From: an uncultured Acidimicrobiaceae bacterium
Lineage (GTDB): Bacteria > Actinomycetota > Acidimicrobiia > Spongiisociales > UBA5794
Length of the DNA stretch: 59,116 nt
Direction of reading: 5' to 3'
NCBI GenBank assembly: GCA_947258985.1
Contig: CAMYKI010000005.1
Coordinates: forward strand, 1,123-60,238
The notes under the pieces are model-generated. The model made no database searches and was not told where the DNA came from. It was given only the letters and a program-made list of their open reading frames with translations. Below are positions 9,499-18,193 of the stretch, piece by piece. Positions within the stretch are counted from its first letter, which is position 1; each line of letters opens with the position of its first letter. The position numbers and the translations under genes are program-made.

Positions 9499-10373
9499 GC
9501 GTCGACGTTCGCCCGGCGGCGACAGCACCTTCGGAACCCAAGGAGCGCAAGAGGAAGGCGCCGCGGCTGGCCAACCGGCTCGGGATTCTCGGCGGAGCGA
9601 TGGTTGCATCGCTGCTGTTCATGGCGATTGCCGCCCCCTGGTTGGCGCCATACGACCCGGCGGAGCGGGTCGGTCTACCCTTCCAGTCGCCGAGCTCCGA
9701 ACACCTCCTCGGCACCAACGACGTCGGTCAGGATCTCCTCTCGGAGCTCATTTTTGGTGCCCGCGTATCTCTCACCGTCGGGATTGTCGCCGCAGTCGTC
9801 GCACTCATCCTGGGGACAACAGTTGGCGTCCTGGCGGGTTACTACCCGAAACGACTCGGGCGAATCCTGATGCAGGGTGTGGACGTCCTGCTCATCCTCC
9901 CGTTCCTGCCGCTGCTGATCGTGCTCGCCGCATATCTCGGCCGTAGTTTGCTCAACACGATTGTCGTGATCGGCGTGCTCATCTGGGCGGGGCCGTCGCG
10001 CGTAATCCGTTCTCAGGTTCTGTCGCTCCGCTCTCGAGAGTACGTCCTCGCCGCTCGCACCATGGGCGCTCCGGACCGGTGGGCGATCCTCAGGCATGTG
10101 CTGCCGCGGACGGCCCTCCTTGCGACGGGAGCGTTCGTGAGAGCCGTGTCGACGGCGATCCTCCTCGAAGCGGCACTCAGCTTCCTCGGTCTGGGTGATC
10201 CTCTGCAGAAGAGTTGGGGCTCGATCCTGTTTTGGGCGCAAGCACGAGGCGCCTTTCTCACCCCCGCCTGGAAGTGGTGGGTGCTCCCGCCGGGGTTGAT
10301 GATCATGGCTGCCTCGCTCGGCTTCGCCCTCATTGCGTTCGCCATGGAAGAACGTATCAACCCAAGACTTTGA
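9495..10373 (+). CDS. ABC transporter permease, DppC/NikC-like
   Basis: The 292-residue membrane protein starts with the DppC-type N-terminal segment (LAPYDPAERV) and the motif HLLGTNDVGQDLLS. The EAA loop (VLAARTMGAPDRWAILRHVLP) contacts the ATPase. It overlaps the preceding permease by 4 bases and is followed 35 bases later by a cupin gene with its own ribosome site. Together with the fused ATPase and the binding protein it completes a peptide/nickel-class importer. Confidence 0.9.
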   Translation: MSVDVRPAATAPSEPKERKRKAPRLANRLGILGGAMVASLLFMAIAAPWLAPYDPAERVGLPFQSPSSEHLLGTNDVGQDLLSELIFGARVSLTVGIVAAVVALILGTTVGVLAGYYPKRLGRILMQGVDVLLILPFLPLLIVLAAYLGRSLLNTIVVIGVLIWAGPSRVIRSQVLSLRSREYVLAARTMGAPDRWAILRHVLPRTALLATGAFVRAVSTAILLEAALSFLGLGDPLQKSWGSILFWAQARGAFLTPAWKWWVLPPGLMIMAASLGFALIAFAMEERINPRL

Positions 10374-10408
10374 CACGACCGATCTACGCCATCGGAAAGG
10401 AAGCAGCT

Positions 10409-10960
10409 ATGACAGAGCCGGCGCCGGGCTTGACCCCCAACAATCTCGAACCAATCGGCGACTGCCGCGTCCTTCACGACGTCCATGCCCAGCCTGGGAT
10501 CAAGACGGTCGAGGGCACGATGATGCCGTTGCTGAGCGGGGTGACAATCCGCTCGCACCTGATCGTCATGCATGCGGGCCAGTACTGCGAGGCACATCCG
10601 CATGAGACCGAGAGCATCATCTACACCATTTCCGGTCGCTGGGTCTTTTGCACCATTGAGGACGGCAAGGAGGTGAGGACCGTGATTGGACCCAACGATC
10701 TCTTCCACGTCCCTGGTGGCGTGCCAACCGGCTTTGAGACCCCGTTTGGCGAAGACGCCTCGATCCTCATTGTGAAGTCGGGCAACGAGTCTTATGAGGA
10801 GATGGTTTCGGGGATCTCTTGGGCTCGAGACGAGATGGCCAAGGATGCCGCCAAAGGAATGCCCTTCTACTACGAGGATCTGTCCTCCGATCACCCCGCC
10901 AGGGTCTACGCCCGCAAGGTCGCCGGCCGGGATCCAGGCGTTTCCGGAGGTGAAGCATGA
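10409..10960 (+). CDS. Cupin-domain protein in the hut/ABC operon
   Basis: This 183-residue protein has a single cupin barrel. Metal-ligand type residues appear in the first motif (HPHETESIIYTISGRW, about residues 65-80). The second motif region (DLFHVPGGVPTGFE) has the usual Gly/Pro turn. Cupins of this kind may be enzymes, isomerases or metal-dependent sensors. The ATG at 10409 is chosen because GGAAAGGAAG precedes it; an in-frame ATG-type start at 10214 lies inside the permease gene. The stop overlaps the next start by 4 bases, so the cupin and the metalloprotein are co-translated. Function is not known. Confidence 0.75.
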   Translation: MTEPAPGLTPNNLEPIGDCRVLHDVHAQPGIKTVEGTMMPLLSGVTIRSHLIVMHAGQYCEAHPHETESIIYTISGRWVFCTIEDGKEVRTVIGPNDLFHVPGGVPTGFETPFGEDASILIVKSGNESYEEMVSGISWARDEMAKDAAKGMPFYYEDLSSDHPARVYARKVAGRDPGVSGGEA

Positions 10961-11844
10961 ACGACAAAGCTGCAGCCTGGGTGCCGGTTCCGAGCATCGA
11001 CATCGACGAGATCAACAGCGATCTCGTCGCCGGGGATCCGACGGTGGATGTCGCCATCTACTACCCGTCGAACCTCGATGCACCGCACCATGAGAAGGTG
11101 AACGTTGACCTTATCGAGCATGGGTTTGGCAAGGCCAAGGAGATCTTTGGCGCGGTTGGGGTGCAACTCAAGCTCGTCTCATTCACCACAGGTGAACTCG
11201 ACCCCCGGCACTTTGCCATCGACTCGACGGTCTCTTCGGAGGAGTTGCCGAGCCTCAGGTTCGTGAACATGTACAGAGGGGCACAGCGCCGCCCTTCGCG
11301 GCTGTCATCAGACGCCCTGGAAGCATTCGAGACGATTGTTGGAAACACCCCGGGCAATGATCGGGTCGTCCATCTGGTCGTGTTGCAGGACGTGTTCATG
11401 ACGTTCTACGAGGAGTTGGACTTCAGAACCTGGCAACCGAAGACGATCTCGACCGGCGGGCTTTCGTTCCCCGGCTACATGTACGGCTCGACGATGCCGC
11501 GTCACCTGCGCGGTTTGATCACAATCACGGATCTGGTCAAGAGCAAGGACTCGTGGAAGACGATCGCTCACGAACTCGGGCACAAGCTCATGAATGTGAG
11601 TCACGAGTACCGGGATGTCAGCCCGCAACACGAGGTCAACGCAGACGGCGGCCTGATGCTCTACGGCACGGGGACCGAGATTCCGGCAGGGGCAGACGGC
11701 CGCTACCACCGCGAGCGGCTTCATGTTTCTCCGTATATCTACAGGGAGAGTGCAGACGGAGTCAGGGACTGGAATCCCGATTACGCAGAGGATGGCTTCT
11801 ACTACGACTCGCTGTACGACGGCATCTCGGTGGAGCTGGGCTGA
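10957..11844 (+). CDS. Putative zinc metalloprotease with HExxHx6H motif
   Basis: This 295-residue protein has no signal peptide or membrane segment. Near residue 205 it has HELGHKLMNVSH: the gluzincin/metzincin-type HExxH (His205, Glu206, His209) followed by a third His at 216. That spacing is one residue longer than the metzincin HExxHxxGxxH. A Met-containing turn (GGLMLYG, about 231-237) follows. The arrangement suggests a zinc peptidase or a cytosolic metalloprotein. I do not recognise the family with certainty. It is coupled to the cupin gene and lies 74 bases before the FTCD gene, so it may act on a peptide brought in by the importer. Confidence 0.65.
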   Translation: MNDKAAAWVPVPSIDIDEINSDLVAGDPTVDVAIYYPSNLDAPHHEKVNVDLIEHGFGKAKEIFGAVGVQLKLVSFTTGELDPRHFAIDSTVSSEELPSLRFVNMYRGAQRRPSRLSSDALEAFETIVGNTPGNDRVVHLVVLQDVFMTFYEELDFRTWQPKTISTGGLSFPGYMYGSTMPRHLRGLITITDLVKSKDSWKTIAHELGHKLMNVSHEYRDVSPQHEVNADGGLMLYGTGTEIPAGADGRYHRERLHVSPYIYRESADGVRDWNPDYAEDGFYYDSLYDGISVELG

Positions 11845-11918
11845 GGTCGGCATCGTCAGGAGTCGGGTAGCGTCGTCGTGGCGGCTGCTTCAATCGGTCA
11901 TGTAGCGAGGAGGAAGAA

Positions 11919-13604
11919 TTGCAGAAGCTCATCTCCTGTGTACCCAACTTCAGTGAGGGTCGCGACGACTCAGTGATCACGGCCATTACTGCGGAGATCG
12001 AGACCGTCGAGGGCGTCAAGCTACTGGATGTCGATCCGGGCCACGCCACCAACCGCACCGTCGTGACCTTCGTTGGTGAGCCCGAGGCCGTCATCGAGGT
12101 GGCCGTGCGGACTATCAGCGTCGGCAGGGACTTGATTGATATGGCCGGGCATAGCGGTGAGCACCCTCGTTTTGGGGCCACCGATGTGTGCCCACTCGTT
12201 CCCGTTGCCGGAGTCACCATGGAGGAGACGGTTGAGTACGCCCGCCGGTTGGCCCAGCGGCTCGGTGACGAGCTGGGACTAACTATCTACTGCTACGAGA
12301 ACGCGGCCACCTCGCCAGAGCGTCGCAACCTCGCGGTGGTGCGCGAGGGCGAGTACGAGGGCCTGGCTGCGAAGCTGGAAGACCCGTCGTGGCAACCTGA
12401 CTTCGGACCGGCGACGTTCAACCCCAAGTCCGGGGCAACGGCGGTGGGAGCACGCGACTTCCTCGTTGCCTACAACGTGAACCTGAATACCACCTCAAAA
12501 CGCCGTGCCAACTCGGTTGCGTTCGACGTCCGCGAGCGAGGCCGACCCAAGCGCACCGGCGATCCCATCGTCGGTGATCTCGTCTACGACGAGAACGGAG
12601 AGAAGGTCTACATCCCCGGGTCGCTGAAGGCGGTCAAAGGCATCGGCTGGTTTATCGAAGAGTATGGGATCTGCCAGATCTCGATGAACCTCACCAACAT
12701 TTCGATTACTCCGATCTACGTCGCCTTTGATGAGGTTGCTCGGAAGGCGGACGCCCGGGGGATTCGCGCCACCGGCTCCGAACTGGTGGGTCTGATCCCG
12801 CTCACCGCGATGCTCGAGGCGGGTCGTCACTACCTACGCAAACAGCGGCGGTCGACCGGTGTGTCAGATGCCGAACTGATCAAGATTGCAGTCAAGTCAA
12901 TGGGACTCGATGAGTTGGGTCCATTCGATCCCAAGCAGAAGATCATCGAGTACGCCATCGACGACCGCGATGATCGGCTTGGCGACATGAGCGTCAAGGA
13001 GTTCACCGAAGAGACCGCGTCGGAATCCGTTGCTCCGGGCGGCGGGTCGGTGGCGGCGGCAATCGGCGCCTTCGGTGCGGCGCTGGCGACGATGGTGGCG
13101 AACCTCTCGTCGCACAAGCGGGGCTGGGACTCTCGTTGGGAGGAGTTCTCCGATTGGGCGGATAAGGGCAAGACCTGTCATGCCGAGTTGCTTTCGCTCA
13201 TCGACCGCGACACCGATGCCTTCAACGGGATGATGGCGGCGTTCGGCTTGCCCCGCGGGACAGAGGAAGAGCTTGCTGTCCGCGAAGAGGCGATTCAGGC
13301 TGCGACCCGGGGTGCGATCGAAGTTCCGCTGCGTGTGATGGAAGTCGCGTTGGACTCTATGGACGTCATCGAGGCTATGGCCGAGCACGGGAACCCTGCG
13401 TCAGTTTCGGACGCGGGTGTCGGGGCATTCTGCGCCCGGTCCGCGGTGATGGGGGCATACCTCAACGTACAGATCAACGTCGGTGACCTGGTGGATCGGG
13501 ACGCCGCAGCCGGGTATCTCGACAGAGGAGCGTCGATCCAGCAGGAGGCCGTTCAGCGCGAAGCCCGGATCCTCGAGATCGTGCAGGGGAAACTGGATAG
13601 CTAG
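11919..13604 (+). CDS. ftcD: Bifunctional glutamate formimidoyltransferase / formimidoyltetrahydrofolate cyclodeaminase
   Basis: Residues 1 to about 330 are the two-part formiminotransferase domain (start CVPNFSEGRD; central HSGEHPRFGATDVCPLVP). Residues about 350-561 form the helical cyclodeaminase domain, with ESVAPGGGSVAAAIGAFGAA. The enzyme moves the formimino group of formiminoglutamate to tetrahydrofolate and then releases ammonia to give methenyl-THF. This ends histidine breakdown by the folate route rather than by hydrolysis (HutG/HutF). The TTG start is supported by a strong GAGGAGG ribosome site. The fused form is classic in animals and occurs in some bacteria. Confidence 0.93.
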   Translation: MQKLISCVPNFSEGRDDSVITAITAEIETVEGVKLLDVDPGHATNRTVVTFVGEPEAVIEVAVRTISVGRDLIDMAGHSGEHPRFGATDVCPLVPVAGVTMEETVEYARRLAQRLGDELGLTIYCYENAATSPERRNLAVVREGEYEGLAAKLEDPSWQPDFGPATFNPKSGATAVGARDFLVAYNVNLNTTSKRRANSVAFDVRERGRPKRTGDPIVGDLVYDENGEKVYIPGSLKAVKGIGWFIEEYGICQISMNLTNISITPIYVAFDEVARKADARGIRATGSELVGLIPLTAMLEAGRHYLRKQRRSTGVSDAELIKIAVKSMGLDELGPFDPKQKIIEYAIDDRDDRLGDMSVKEFTEETASESVAPGGGSVAAAIGAFGAALATMVANLSSHKRGWDSRWEEFSDWADKGKTCHAELLSLIDRDTDAFNGMMAAFGLPRGTEEELAVREEAIQAATRGAIEVPLRVMEVALDSMDVIEAMAEHGNPASVSDAGVGAFCARSAVMGAYLNVQINVGDLVDRDAAAGYLDRGASIQQEAVQREARILEIVQGKLDS

Positions 13605-13648
13605 GAGATAGTTGGGCAAAGGCGGTGGAGGCTCGCCGGAGCAGGCTC

Positions 13649-14485
13649 CTAGCCGGGCACGATCATCCACCACTCGATAGGATCTAGCGCCGGATCGGTC
13701 CAGCGATTGTTGGTGATCTGGTCAGTGGCGTCGTCCCCGAGGTCCGTCGGCCAATAGAAAGAATCGCGGTCCGCTGTGTGGTAGATCAGGGCGGCCGTGG
13801 CGAATCCCCACGGGATTTCCACCTGGTATTCGACAACTCCGACGTCACCGGTGAATCCGATGTTCGCTTGCCACCCTTCGCTCTCCAGCAAATCCAACCG
13901 GGCGGTGTCGTCGTTGGCGTTGCGACAACACCACGTATAGCCGTGGGACTGTTGCCATGCGGAATCCCCCGGCACATAGAGCGATGAGCCGAGCGCTGCC
14001 GAAGAGTGCAAGATCCACAACTCTTCATCGGTTGCGATGACCAGGTTGACGGCTCCCAACTCGCTGCCGTCGAGCGCCACGTAGAGGGTCGCAACATCGT
14101 ACTGCCAGTAGGCAACGTCGCCGTTTGACAGAGTGACGGTGGCCGCCTGGTCCCACTCACCCTGGCTGATGATTCCGTCGATGGTTGCAGGCTCGGCCTG
14201 GGGAACCACGATCGATCGGTCCGGGATTGAGGAAGGGGCGGTGGTGGAAGCGGCAGGCGTCGTGGTCGTGGTTGTGGTCGTCGTTGTTGTTGTCGTGGCC
14301 TCAGGCTGGGTCGTGGTTGTCGAGCTTGTGGTTGTTGGCGGCGCTGTCGACGTCGTCGTCATCATCGTGGTTGCTGTTGGGGCGGGATCGGTCGCGGTCC
14401 CGGAACAGGCCGTCATCAGAGAAAGGCCGAGCCACCCGGCCAGGAACAACCATCCCGCGGACCGGGAACGCAGAGTCACCTGCAT
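13649..14485 (-). CDS. Secreted lipoprotein with poly-Thr linker and CBM9/DOMON-like domain
   Basis: The ATG at 14485 follows AAGGAGG, so it is preferred over an in-frame start 14 codons upstream. The product (278 residues) has a signal peptide with lipobox ending LMTAC, then a Thr-rich linker with a run of 13 Thr, then a beta-sandwich domain starting at ATIDGIISQGEWDQA. That opening (x-DG-x-x-x-xx-EW) is typical of carbohydrate-binding family 9-like/DOMON domains. A CxC-like pair (WCC) may be structural. It is likely an outer-surface protein binding a sugar, haem or protein ligand. It converges with ftcD. Confidence 0.7.
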   Translation of the reverse strand: MQVTLRSRSAGWLFLAGWLGLSLMTACSGTATDPAPTATTMMTTTSTAPPTTTSSTTTTQPEATTTTTTTTTTTTTPAASTTAPSSIPDRSIVVPQAEPATIDGIISQGEWDQAATVTLSNGDVAYWQYDVATLYVALDGSELGAVNLVIATDEELWILHSSAALGSSLYVPGDSAWQQSHGYTWCCRNANDDTARLDLLESEGWQANIGFTGDVGVVEYQVEIPWGFATAALIYHTADRDSFYWPTDLGDDATDQITNNRWTDPALDPIEWWMIVPG

Positions 14486-14578
14486 TGATGCCTCCTTGCA
14501 GGGCCTCCGCAAACGATAGTCCCGCATTCTGGGGGCGAGAACTCCGGGATCCGGGGGTTCGGCTGTAATCCGGTGTGT

Positions 14579-14761
14579 TCAGCTGCCCAGTGCGGCCAAG
14601 ACCTCGTACACCATCCATGCCGGCCAGAAGAGACCCTGGATGAACGACAGAATGTGCTCCCAGAACCCATCGGCCTGTTGCCAGTAGTAGACAAATGCTC
14701 CGAAGATCCCCAGGCTGTAGATGGCGCCACCGCCGGCAGCGCCTGCGTTGCTTCCGCTCAT
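14579..14761 (-). CDS. Small membrane protein, 60 aa
   Basis: The ORF starts with MSGSNAGAAGGGAIYSLG and has one or two hydrophobic segments rich in Trp/Tyr (AFVYYWQQ, about 20-30; LFWPAWMVYEVLAAL, about 44-58). A GGAGAG ribosome site lies just before the ATG. The Gly-rich head and aromatic membrane segments resemble small conserved actinobacterial membrane proteins of unknown role, but I cannot name the family. It sits between a META protein and a lipoprotein on the same strand. Confidence 0.65.
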   Translation of the reverse strand: MSGSNAGAAGGGAIYSLGIFGAFVYYWQQADGFWEHILSFIQGLFWPAWMVYEVLAALGS

Positions 14762-14788
14762 CTCTCCACTCGTTTCACTAGTTCGAAA

Positions 14789-15232
14789 CTACTCCACATC
14801 TGTGGCGGTGTATCTGAGTACGACCTCTCCGCTGCTGCTGAGGGTCATGCGGTCCCCGTCACGAGCAAAGCTATCCACTGAGCTCAGCAGGGTGAGGTAG
14901 GCGACCTCCTGATCCATAGTCCCGTCCGGTTCCGCGCAGAATGCGAGGGTTGAACCGGCCGGTCCGATGGTGATCGAACCTCCATCGACCTGGTAGTCGG
15001 CAAAGTAGCTGTTGCAGCCGGCGCTGCCGCCCACCGATCCATCGTCGAACAGCGCTGTCAGTGCGGTACCGGCCACGGGGCCGGTCGTGTTGCCATCGAT
15101 TGTGAGTTCTTCGACAACCCAGTTCTCTCCCTCGAGATCACCACCCGCTGTCAGCGCCACACCGAGGATGGCGACGAAACCGATTGCGGCGATGGCCAGA
15201 AGACCGATCCTGGCTCCATTGTGTTGATCCAT
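14789..15232 (-). CDS. META-domain (HslJ-like) protein
   Basis: This 147-residue protein has an N-terminal membrane anchor (about residues 8-28) and a META domain. The family core is clear: a strand ending in TALFDDGSVGGSAGCNSYFADY, the pseudo-repeat GGSITIGPAGSTLAFC and the closing MTLSSSGEVVLRYT. META proteins are small secreted or membrane-anchored beta-barrel proteins linked to surface stability and stress; E. coli HslJ is the reference. No enzyme function is known. It is divergent from the DUF2652 gene at 15335. Confidence 0.82.
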   Translation of the reverse strand: MDQHNGARIGLLAIAAIGFVAILGVALTAGGDLEGENWVVEELTIDGNTTGPVAGTALTALFDDGSVGGSAGCNSYFADYQVDGGSITIGPAGSTLAFCAEPDGTMDQEVAYLTLLSSVDSFARDGDRMTLSSSGEVVLRYTATDVE

Positions 15233-15334
15233 GCTTTCTCTCCGTCTGAGGCATCGTAATGGCGCTGGGGCAACCTGCGGCGTCGTTCACAGGCCGAGAT
15301 CAGCGCTGATAGTGTCTGCAGCGGGAGAGCTTCA

Positions 15335-16432
15335 ATGCAGGGTCATCTAGTAATTGCAGACATATCCGGGTACACCCAGTTCCTGACGACCAGCGAGCTG
15401 GAACATGCCAACGGCATCATCGGCGAGCTGCTCAACTCGATAGTCGGAGCCATCCAGGCGCCGCTGACTGTGTCGCGGATCGAGGGTGACGCTGTCTTCA
15501 TGTACGGCGTAATGCCCGAAGGCATGAGTGGCCAGACGGTTCTGGAGTCGGTCGAGTTGCTGTACTGCGCGTTCGCCAGTTCGCTCGAAACGATGGTGCT
15601 GAACACTTCGTGCAACTGCAACGCCTGCGTGAACATCAACGCCCTCGGCCTGAAGATCGTCATGCACTGCGGAGAATTTGCGGTGGCCAACATCGGCGGC
15701 CAGGAAACGTTGTCGGGCGCTGATGTCGTGATGGCGCACCGCTTGACGAAGAACACGATCATCGAGAAGACCGGTATCGCCGACTACATGATCGTTACCC
15801 AGCAGTGTGTGGACGATCTCGATGTCCAGGGCATCGTCGCCGGGTGGATCGAGCACACTGAGGAGTACGAGCACGTCGGCGAAGTCAAAGGATACGTATC
15901 GTCGCTGCCGGACGTGTGGGCGTTCATGCGTCAGCAGAATGAGAACAAGGTGCTGCAGCGGGAGGCGTGGATAACGGTTAGCGCCCATACCCAGGCGCCA
16001 CCTGCGGTCGTTTGGGATCAGCTGGTGAATCCGGCACGCCGAACCATGTGGCTGGGCGCCAATGACAATTCAGTTGTGGAGGACGCGCGAGGAAGAATCG
16101 GTCCCGGCTCCGAATACCACTGTGCCCACGGCGAGGACAACGACATCGCCATCTTCACAGTGCTCGATATGAAGACCGTCGACTACATCACGGTCGTCTT
16201 ACCCGTCGGTGGCGGCATGGGCCTGAGGTACACGGATTACGTGATTCCCAGCGGTGCAGGAACCCGCGTGGTCAGCTACTCCGCTCCGCTGTTCATGACC
16301 GAGACGGGAGAGGATGCGCCCGAAGAGGTGCTTGCCCAGATGTTCGATCCGATGCGCGACGACTACCAGCAGTCTCTGGACCGGCTTGCCGTTATGGCGG
16401 ATGAAGCCGCGGCCAGTGTGGCTCCGGTCTGA
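15335..16432 (+). CDS. DUF2652 (class III cyclase-like) domain fused to an SRPBCC domain
   Basis: Residues 1 to about 200 match the DUF2652 fold, which is related to class III adenylate cyclases (start VIADISGYTQFL, then RIEGDAVFMYG and LGLKIVMHCGEF). The C-terminal 150 residues, from about EAWITVSAHTQAPPAVVWDQ, form an SRPBCC/START-like lipid- or ligand-binding domain. Such cyclase-like domains often lack the full set of catalytic residues, so nucleotide cyclase activity is uncertain. It is probably a cytosolic sensor of a hydrophobic ligand. It is divergent from the META gene. Confidence 0.8.
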   Translation: MQGHLVIADISGYTQFLTTSELEHANGIIGELLNSIVGAIQAPLTVSRIEGDAVFMYGVMPEGMSGQTVLESVELLYCAFASSLETMVLNTSCNCNACVNINALGLKIVMHCGEFAVANIGGQETLSGADVVMAHRLTKNTIIEKTGIADYMIVTQQCVDDLDVQGIVAGWIEHTEEYEHVGEVKGYVSSLPDVWAFMRQQNENKVLQREAWITVSAHTQAPPAVVWDQLVNPARRTMWLGANDNSVVEDARGRIGPGSEYHCAHGEDNDIAIFTVLDMKTVDYITVVLPVGGGMGLRYTDYVIPSGAGTRVVSYSAPLFMTETGEDAPEEVLAQMFDPMRDDYQQSLDRLAVMADEAAASVAPV

Positions 16433-16766
16433 TCGACGGTCGCAACCGTTCCTCTTCCCGATCAGCAAAGCGACGTCCTGCCGGCGGCTCGTTGCCGTGG
16501 GGGTAGGCAGACGCCTTCTCGCTTCGTAGGTAGTTGCGCTGAAGGTGTAGGCGAACCGAGCGAACCGGACTCGGCTGCAGACCAGGCTGGTTGCCACATT
16601 CAGACGTTCTCTTCGGGTCCCTTCTTCACGAATTCGGTTTGGTGAGCTCGCAACCAGGCCGACCAGCGATGCCGGGGTGGTTGCGGTCCTGCGGACGAGC
16701 AAGGGGTTGGCCGGAGAGAATTGCTAGCGTTGGTCGAGTCGATTGCAGCGCGGCGAGGTGGTTCCT
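16433..16766. other. Intergenic stretch, no gene seen
   Basis: The 334 bases between the DUF2652 gene and the metallophosphoesterase gene contain no ORF with family character or good ribosome site. A promoter-like TTGCTAGCG segment lies at about 16724. I see nothing else of note. Confidence 0.5.
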
Positions 16767-17759
16767 GTGGACAGCGAACAACCGGCCTTCACGAGACGTG
16801 AGACCATCCGGATCGTTGGAGGTGTCTTAGGCCTAGCGCTTGCCGGTGTCGTGCTCTGGGCAGCGGGCTGGAACTATGTCCGGTGGACCGAGGATTTCTT
16901 GCCGGGGACGTCACCTACGGACGTTCTGCAGCCGGAGGCATGGACCATTGCGGATGATGCGGTGGTCTTTGCCGCGGTCGGCGACACCGGCACCGGCGGT
17001 CGCAATCAGATGGATGTGGCCCAGGCAATGGTCGACGCCTACAAGACAACCCCCTACGGCCTGGTGGCCCACGTCGGCGATGTCTCATACCGCGGGAGCA
17101 TTCTCGACCGATGGGAGGATGTTTGGCTCGAGCCGTACAAGTCTCTGCTCGACGCCGGCGTCCGCTTCGAGGTTGCCCTCGGCAACCACGAGTTGACCGA
17201 GGGCCAGAGCGAAGAGACGCTGCAGTGGATTGAGTCGCGGCTGGAGAAGCTCGGCTATTCGAATACCTACAGGGTGATTCCCTACGGGCCGGTCGACTTC
17301 TTCTTCCTCGACAGCGCTACCCCCTTGGTGACCGGGGATCGCTCAGGTGAGCAGCTGGCCTGGTTGGACGAGGTTCTCGATGAATCGACTGCAACTTGGA
17401 AGATCGCGGTGATGCATCATGCCCCATACTCCTCCAGTGCCAAGCGGGGCTCCAACCTCGAACTGCGCGCCGCCGTGGAGCCGCTGTTCATCGAACATGG
17501 GGTGCAACTCGTGCTTACCGGCCACGACCACACCTATGAGCGCACGGTTCCTCAGAGCGGGGTGACCTATGTGGTCACCGGGGCCGGCGCCAAGTTGAGT
17601 GATGTGGGCCGCAGCGAGTTCACCGCAGCCTCGGCGAAAGTCTTGCAGTTCATGATTGCCGACGTTGATGGAGATCGGCTGCATCTGCAGGCGATCGACA
17701 AGACCGGCACGGTGTTCGACCAGGTCACGTTGAACACGTCGGGGGAGGTGGTTCCGTGA
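16767..17759 (+). CDS. Membrane-anchored metallophosphoesterase (purple-acid-phosphatase-like)
   Basis: The product (330 residues) has one N-terminal membrane segment (about residues 15-38) and a calcineurin-like phosphoesterase domain. Metal-site motifs are in order: AAVGDTGTGG, HVGDVSYRG, LGNHEL, HHAPY and GHDHTYER. The last two match purple acid phosphatase-type enzymes of bacteria. It probably faces the outside and removes phosphate from an unknown ester. The GTG at 16767 is chosen because GAGGTGG lies 5 bases upstream; a TTG at 16743 is also in frame. The stop overlaps the next gene by 4 bases (GTGA). Confidence 0.85.
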   Translation: MDSEQPAFTRRETIRIVGGVLGLALAGVVLWAAGWNYVRWTEDFLPGTSPTDVLQPEAWTIADDAVVFAAVGDTGTGGRNQMDVAQAMVDAYKTTPYGLVAHVGDVSYRGSILDRWEDVWLEPYKSLLDAGVRFEVALGNHELTEGQSEETLQWIESRLEKLGYSNTYRVIPYGPVDFFFLDSATPLVTGDRSGEQLAWLDEVLDESTATWKIAVMHHAPYSSSAKRGSNLELRAAVEPLFIEHGVQLVLTGHDHTYERTVPQSGVTYVVTGAGAKLSDVGRSEFTAASAKVLQFMIADVDGDRLHLQAIDKTGTVFDQVTLNTSGEVVP

Positions 17760-18193
17760 GCACGAGCCGTCGTTCCGCGTTGTGGCAGGGGGTGATGGCT
17801 GCCGTTGTCACATTCGTTGTGGTCATGCTGCCGACGGCCGCCATCGTATACGGAGCGCAGGCCGGCAGTATGGGCTCGGTGAGCGTTTCCGGCTTCGGTG
17901 GGGTCGCCGCAGTGGTTCTGGGCACCATTTCCATCGCTACCGGGGTTCTCGTGTTTCGGGCGTACCGCACCGAGCCCAAGCGTCGTCCCGGCGAGGTCTG
18001 GAGCATCTGGTTCGGCGGTTTTGTGGCCCTCGTAGTTGGTTCATGGTTCGTCCCCTTCTTCGTTCTGTTCGTCTTCATCGACAGCGACCACGCCCTTGTC
18101 GACCGTATGGCCCTGGTGCTAATGGTCTGGACGGTGGGGCATCTTGTGGTGGCCGCTGTGGCCGGATGGATGATGAGAAGCCTCTACGGCTGA
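17756..18193 (+). CDS. Small integral membrane protein (4 TM)
   Basis: The 145-residue protein has four predicted transmembrane segments (about 12-34, 45-66, 82-105 and 115-138) and a basic loop (YRTEPKRRPGEVW) between the second and third. It overlaps the phosphoesterase gene by 4 bases, so the two proteins are made together. I do not recognise the family. It might aid localisation or activity of the phosphoesterase, which is an inference from coupling only. Confidence 0.65.
   Translation: MSTSRRSALWQGVMAAVVTFVVVMLPTAAIVYGAQAGSMGSVSVSGFGGVAAVVLGTISIATGVLVFRAYRTEPKRRPGEVWSIWFGGFVALVVGSWFVPFFVLFVFIDSDHALVDRMALVLMVWTVGHLVVAAVAGWMMRSLYG

Noticed and set aside
14230-14350. The poly-Thr tract of the lipoprotein considered as a sequencing error or simple repeat
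   Set aside because: Codons vary within the tract and the same kind of linker occurs in several other lipoproteins of the window, so it is a real secreted-protein linker.
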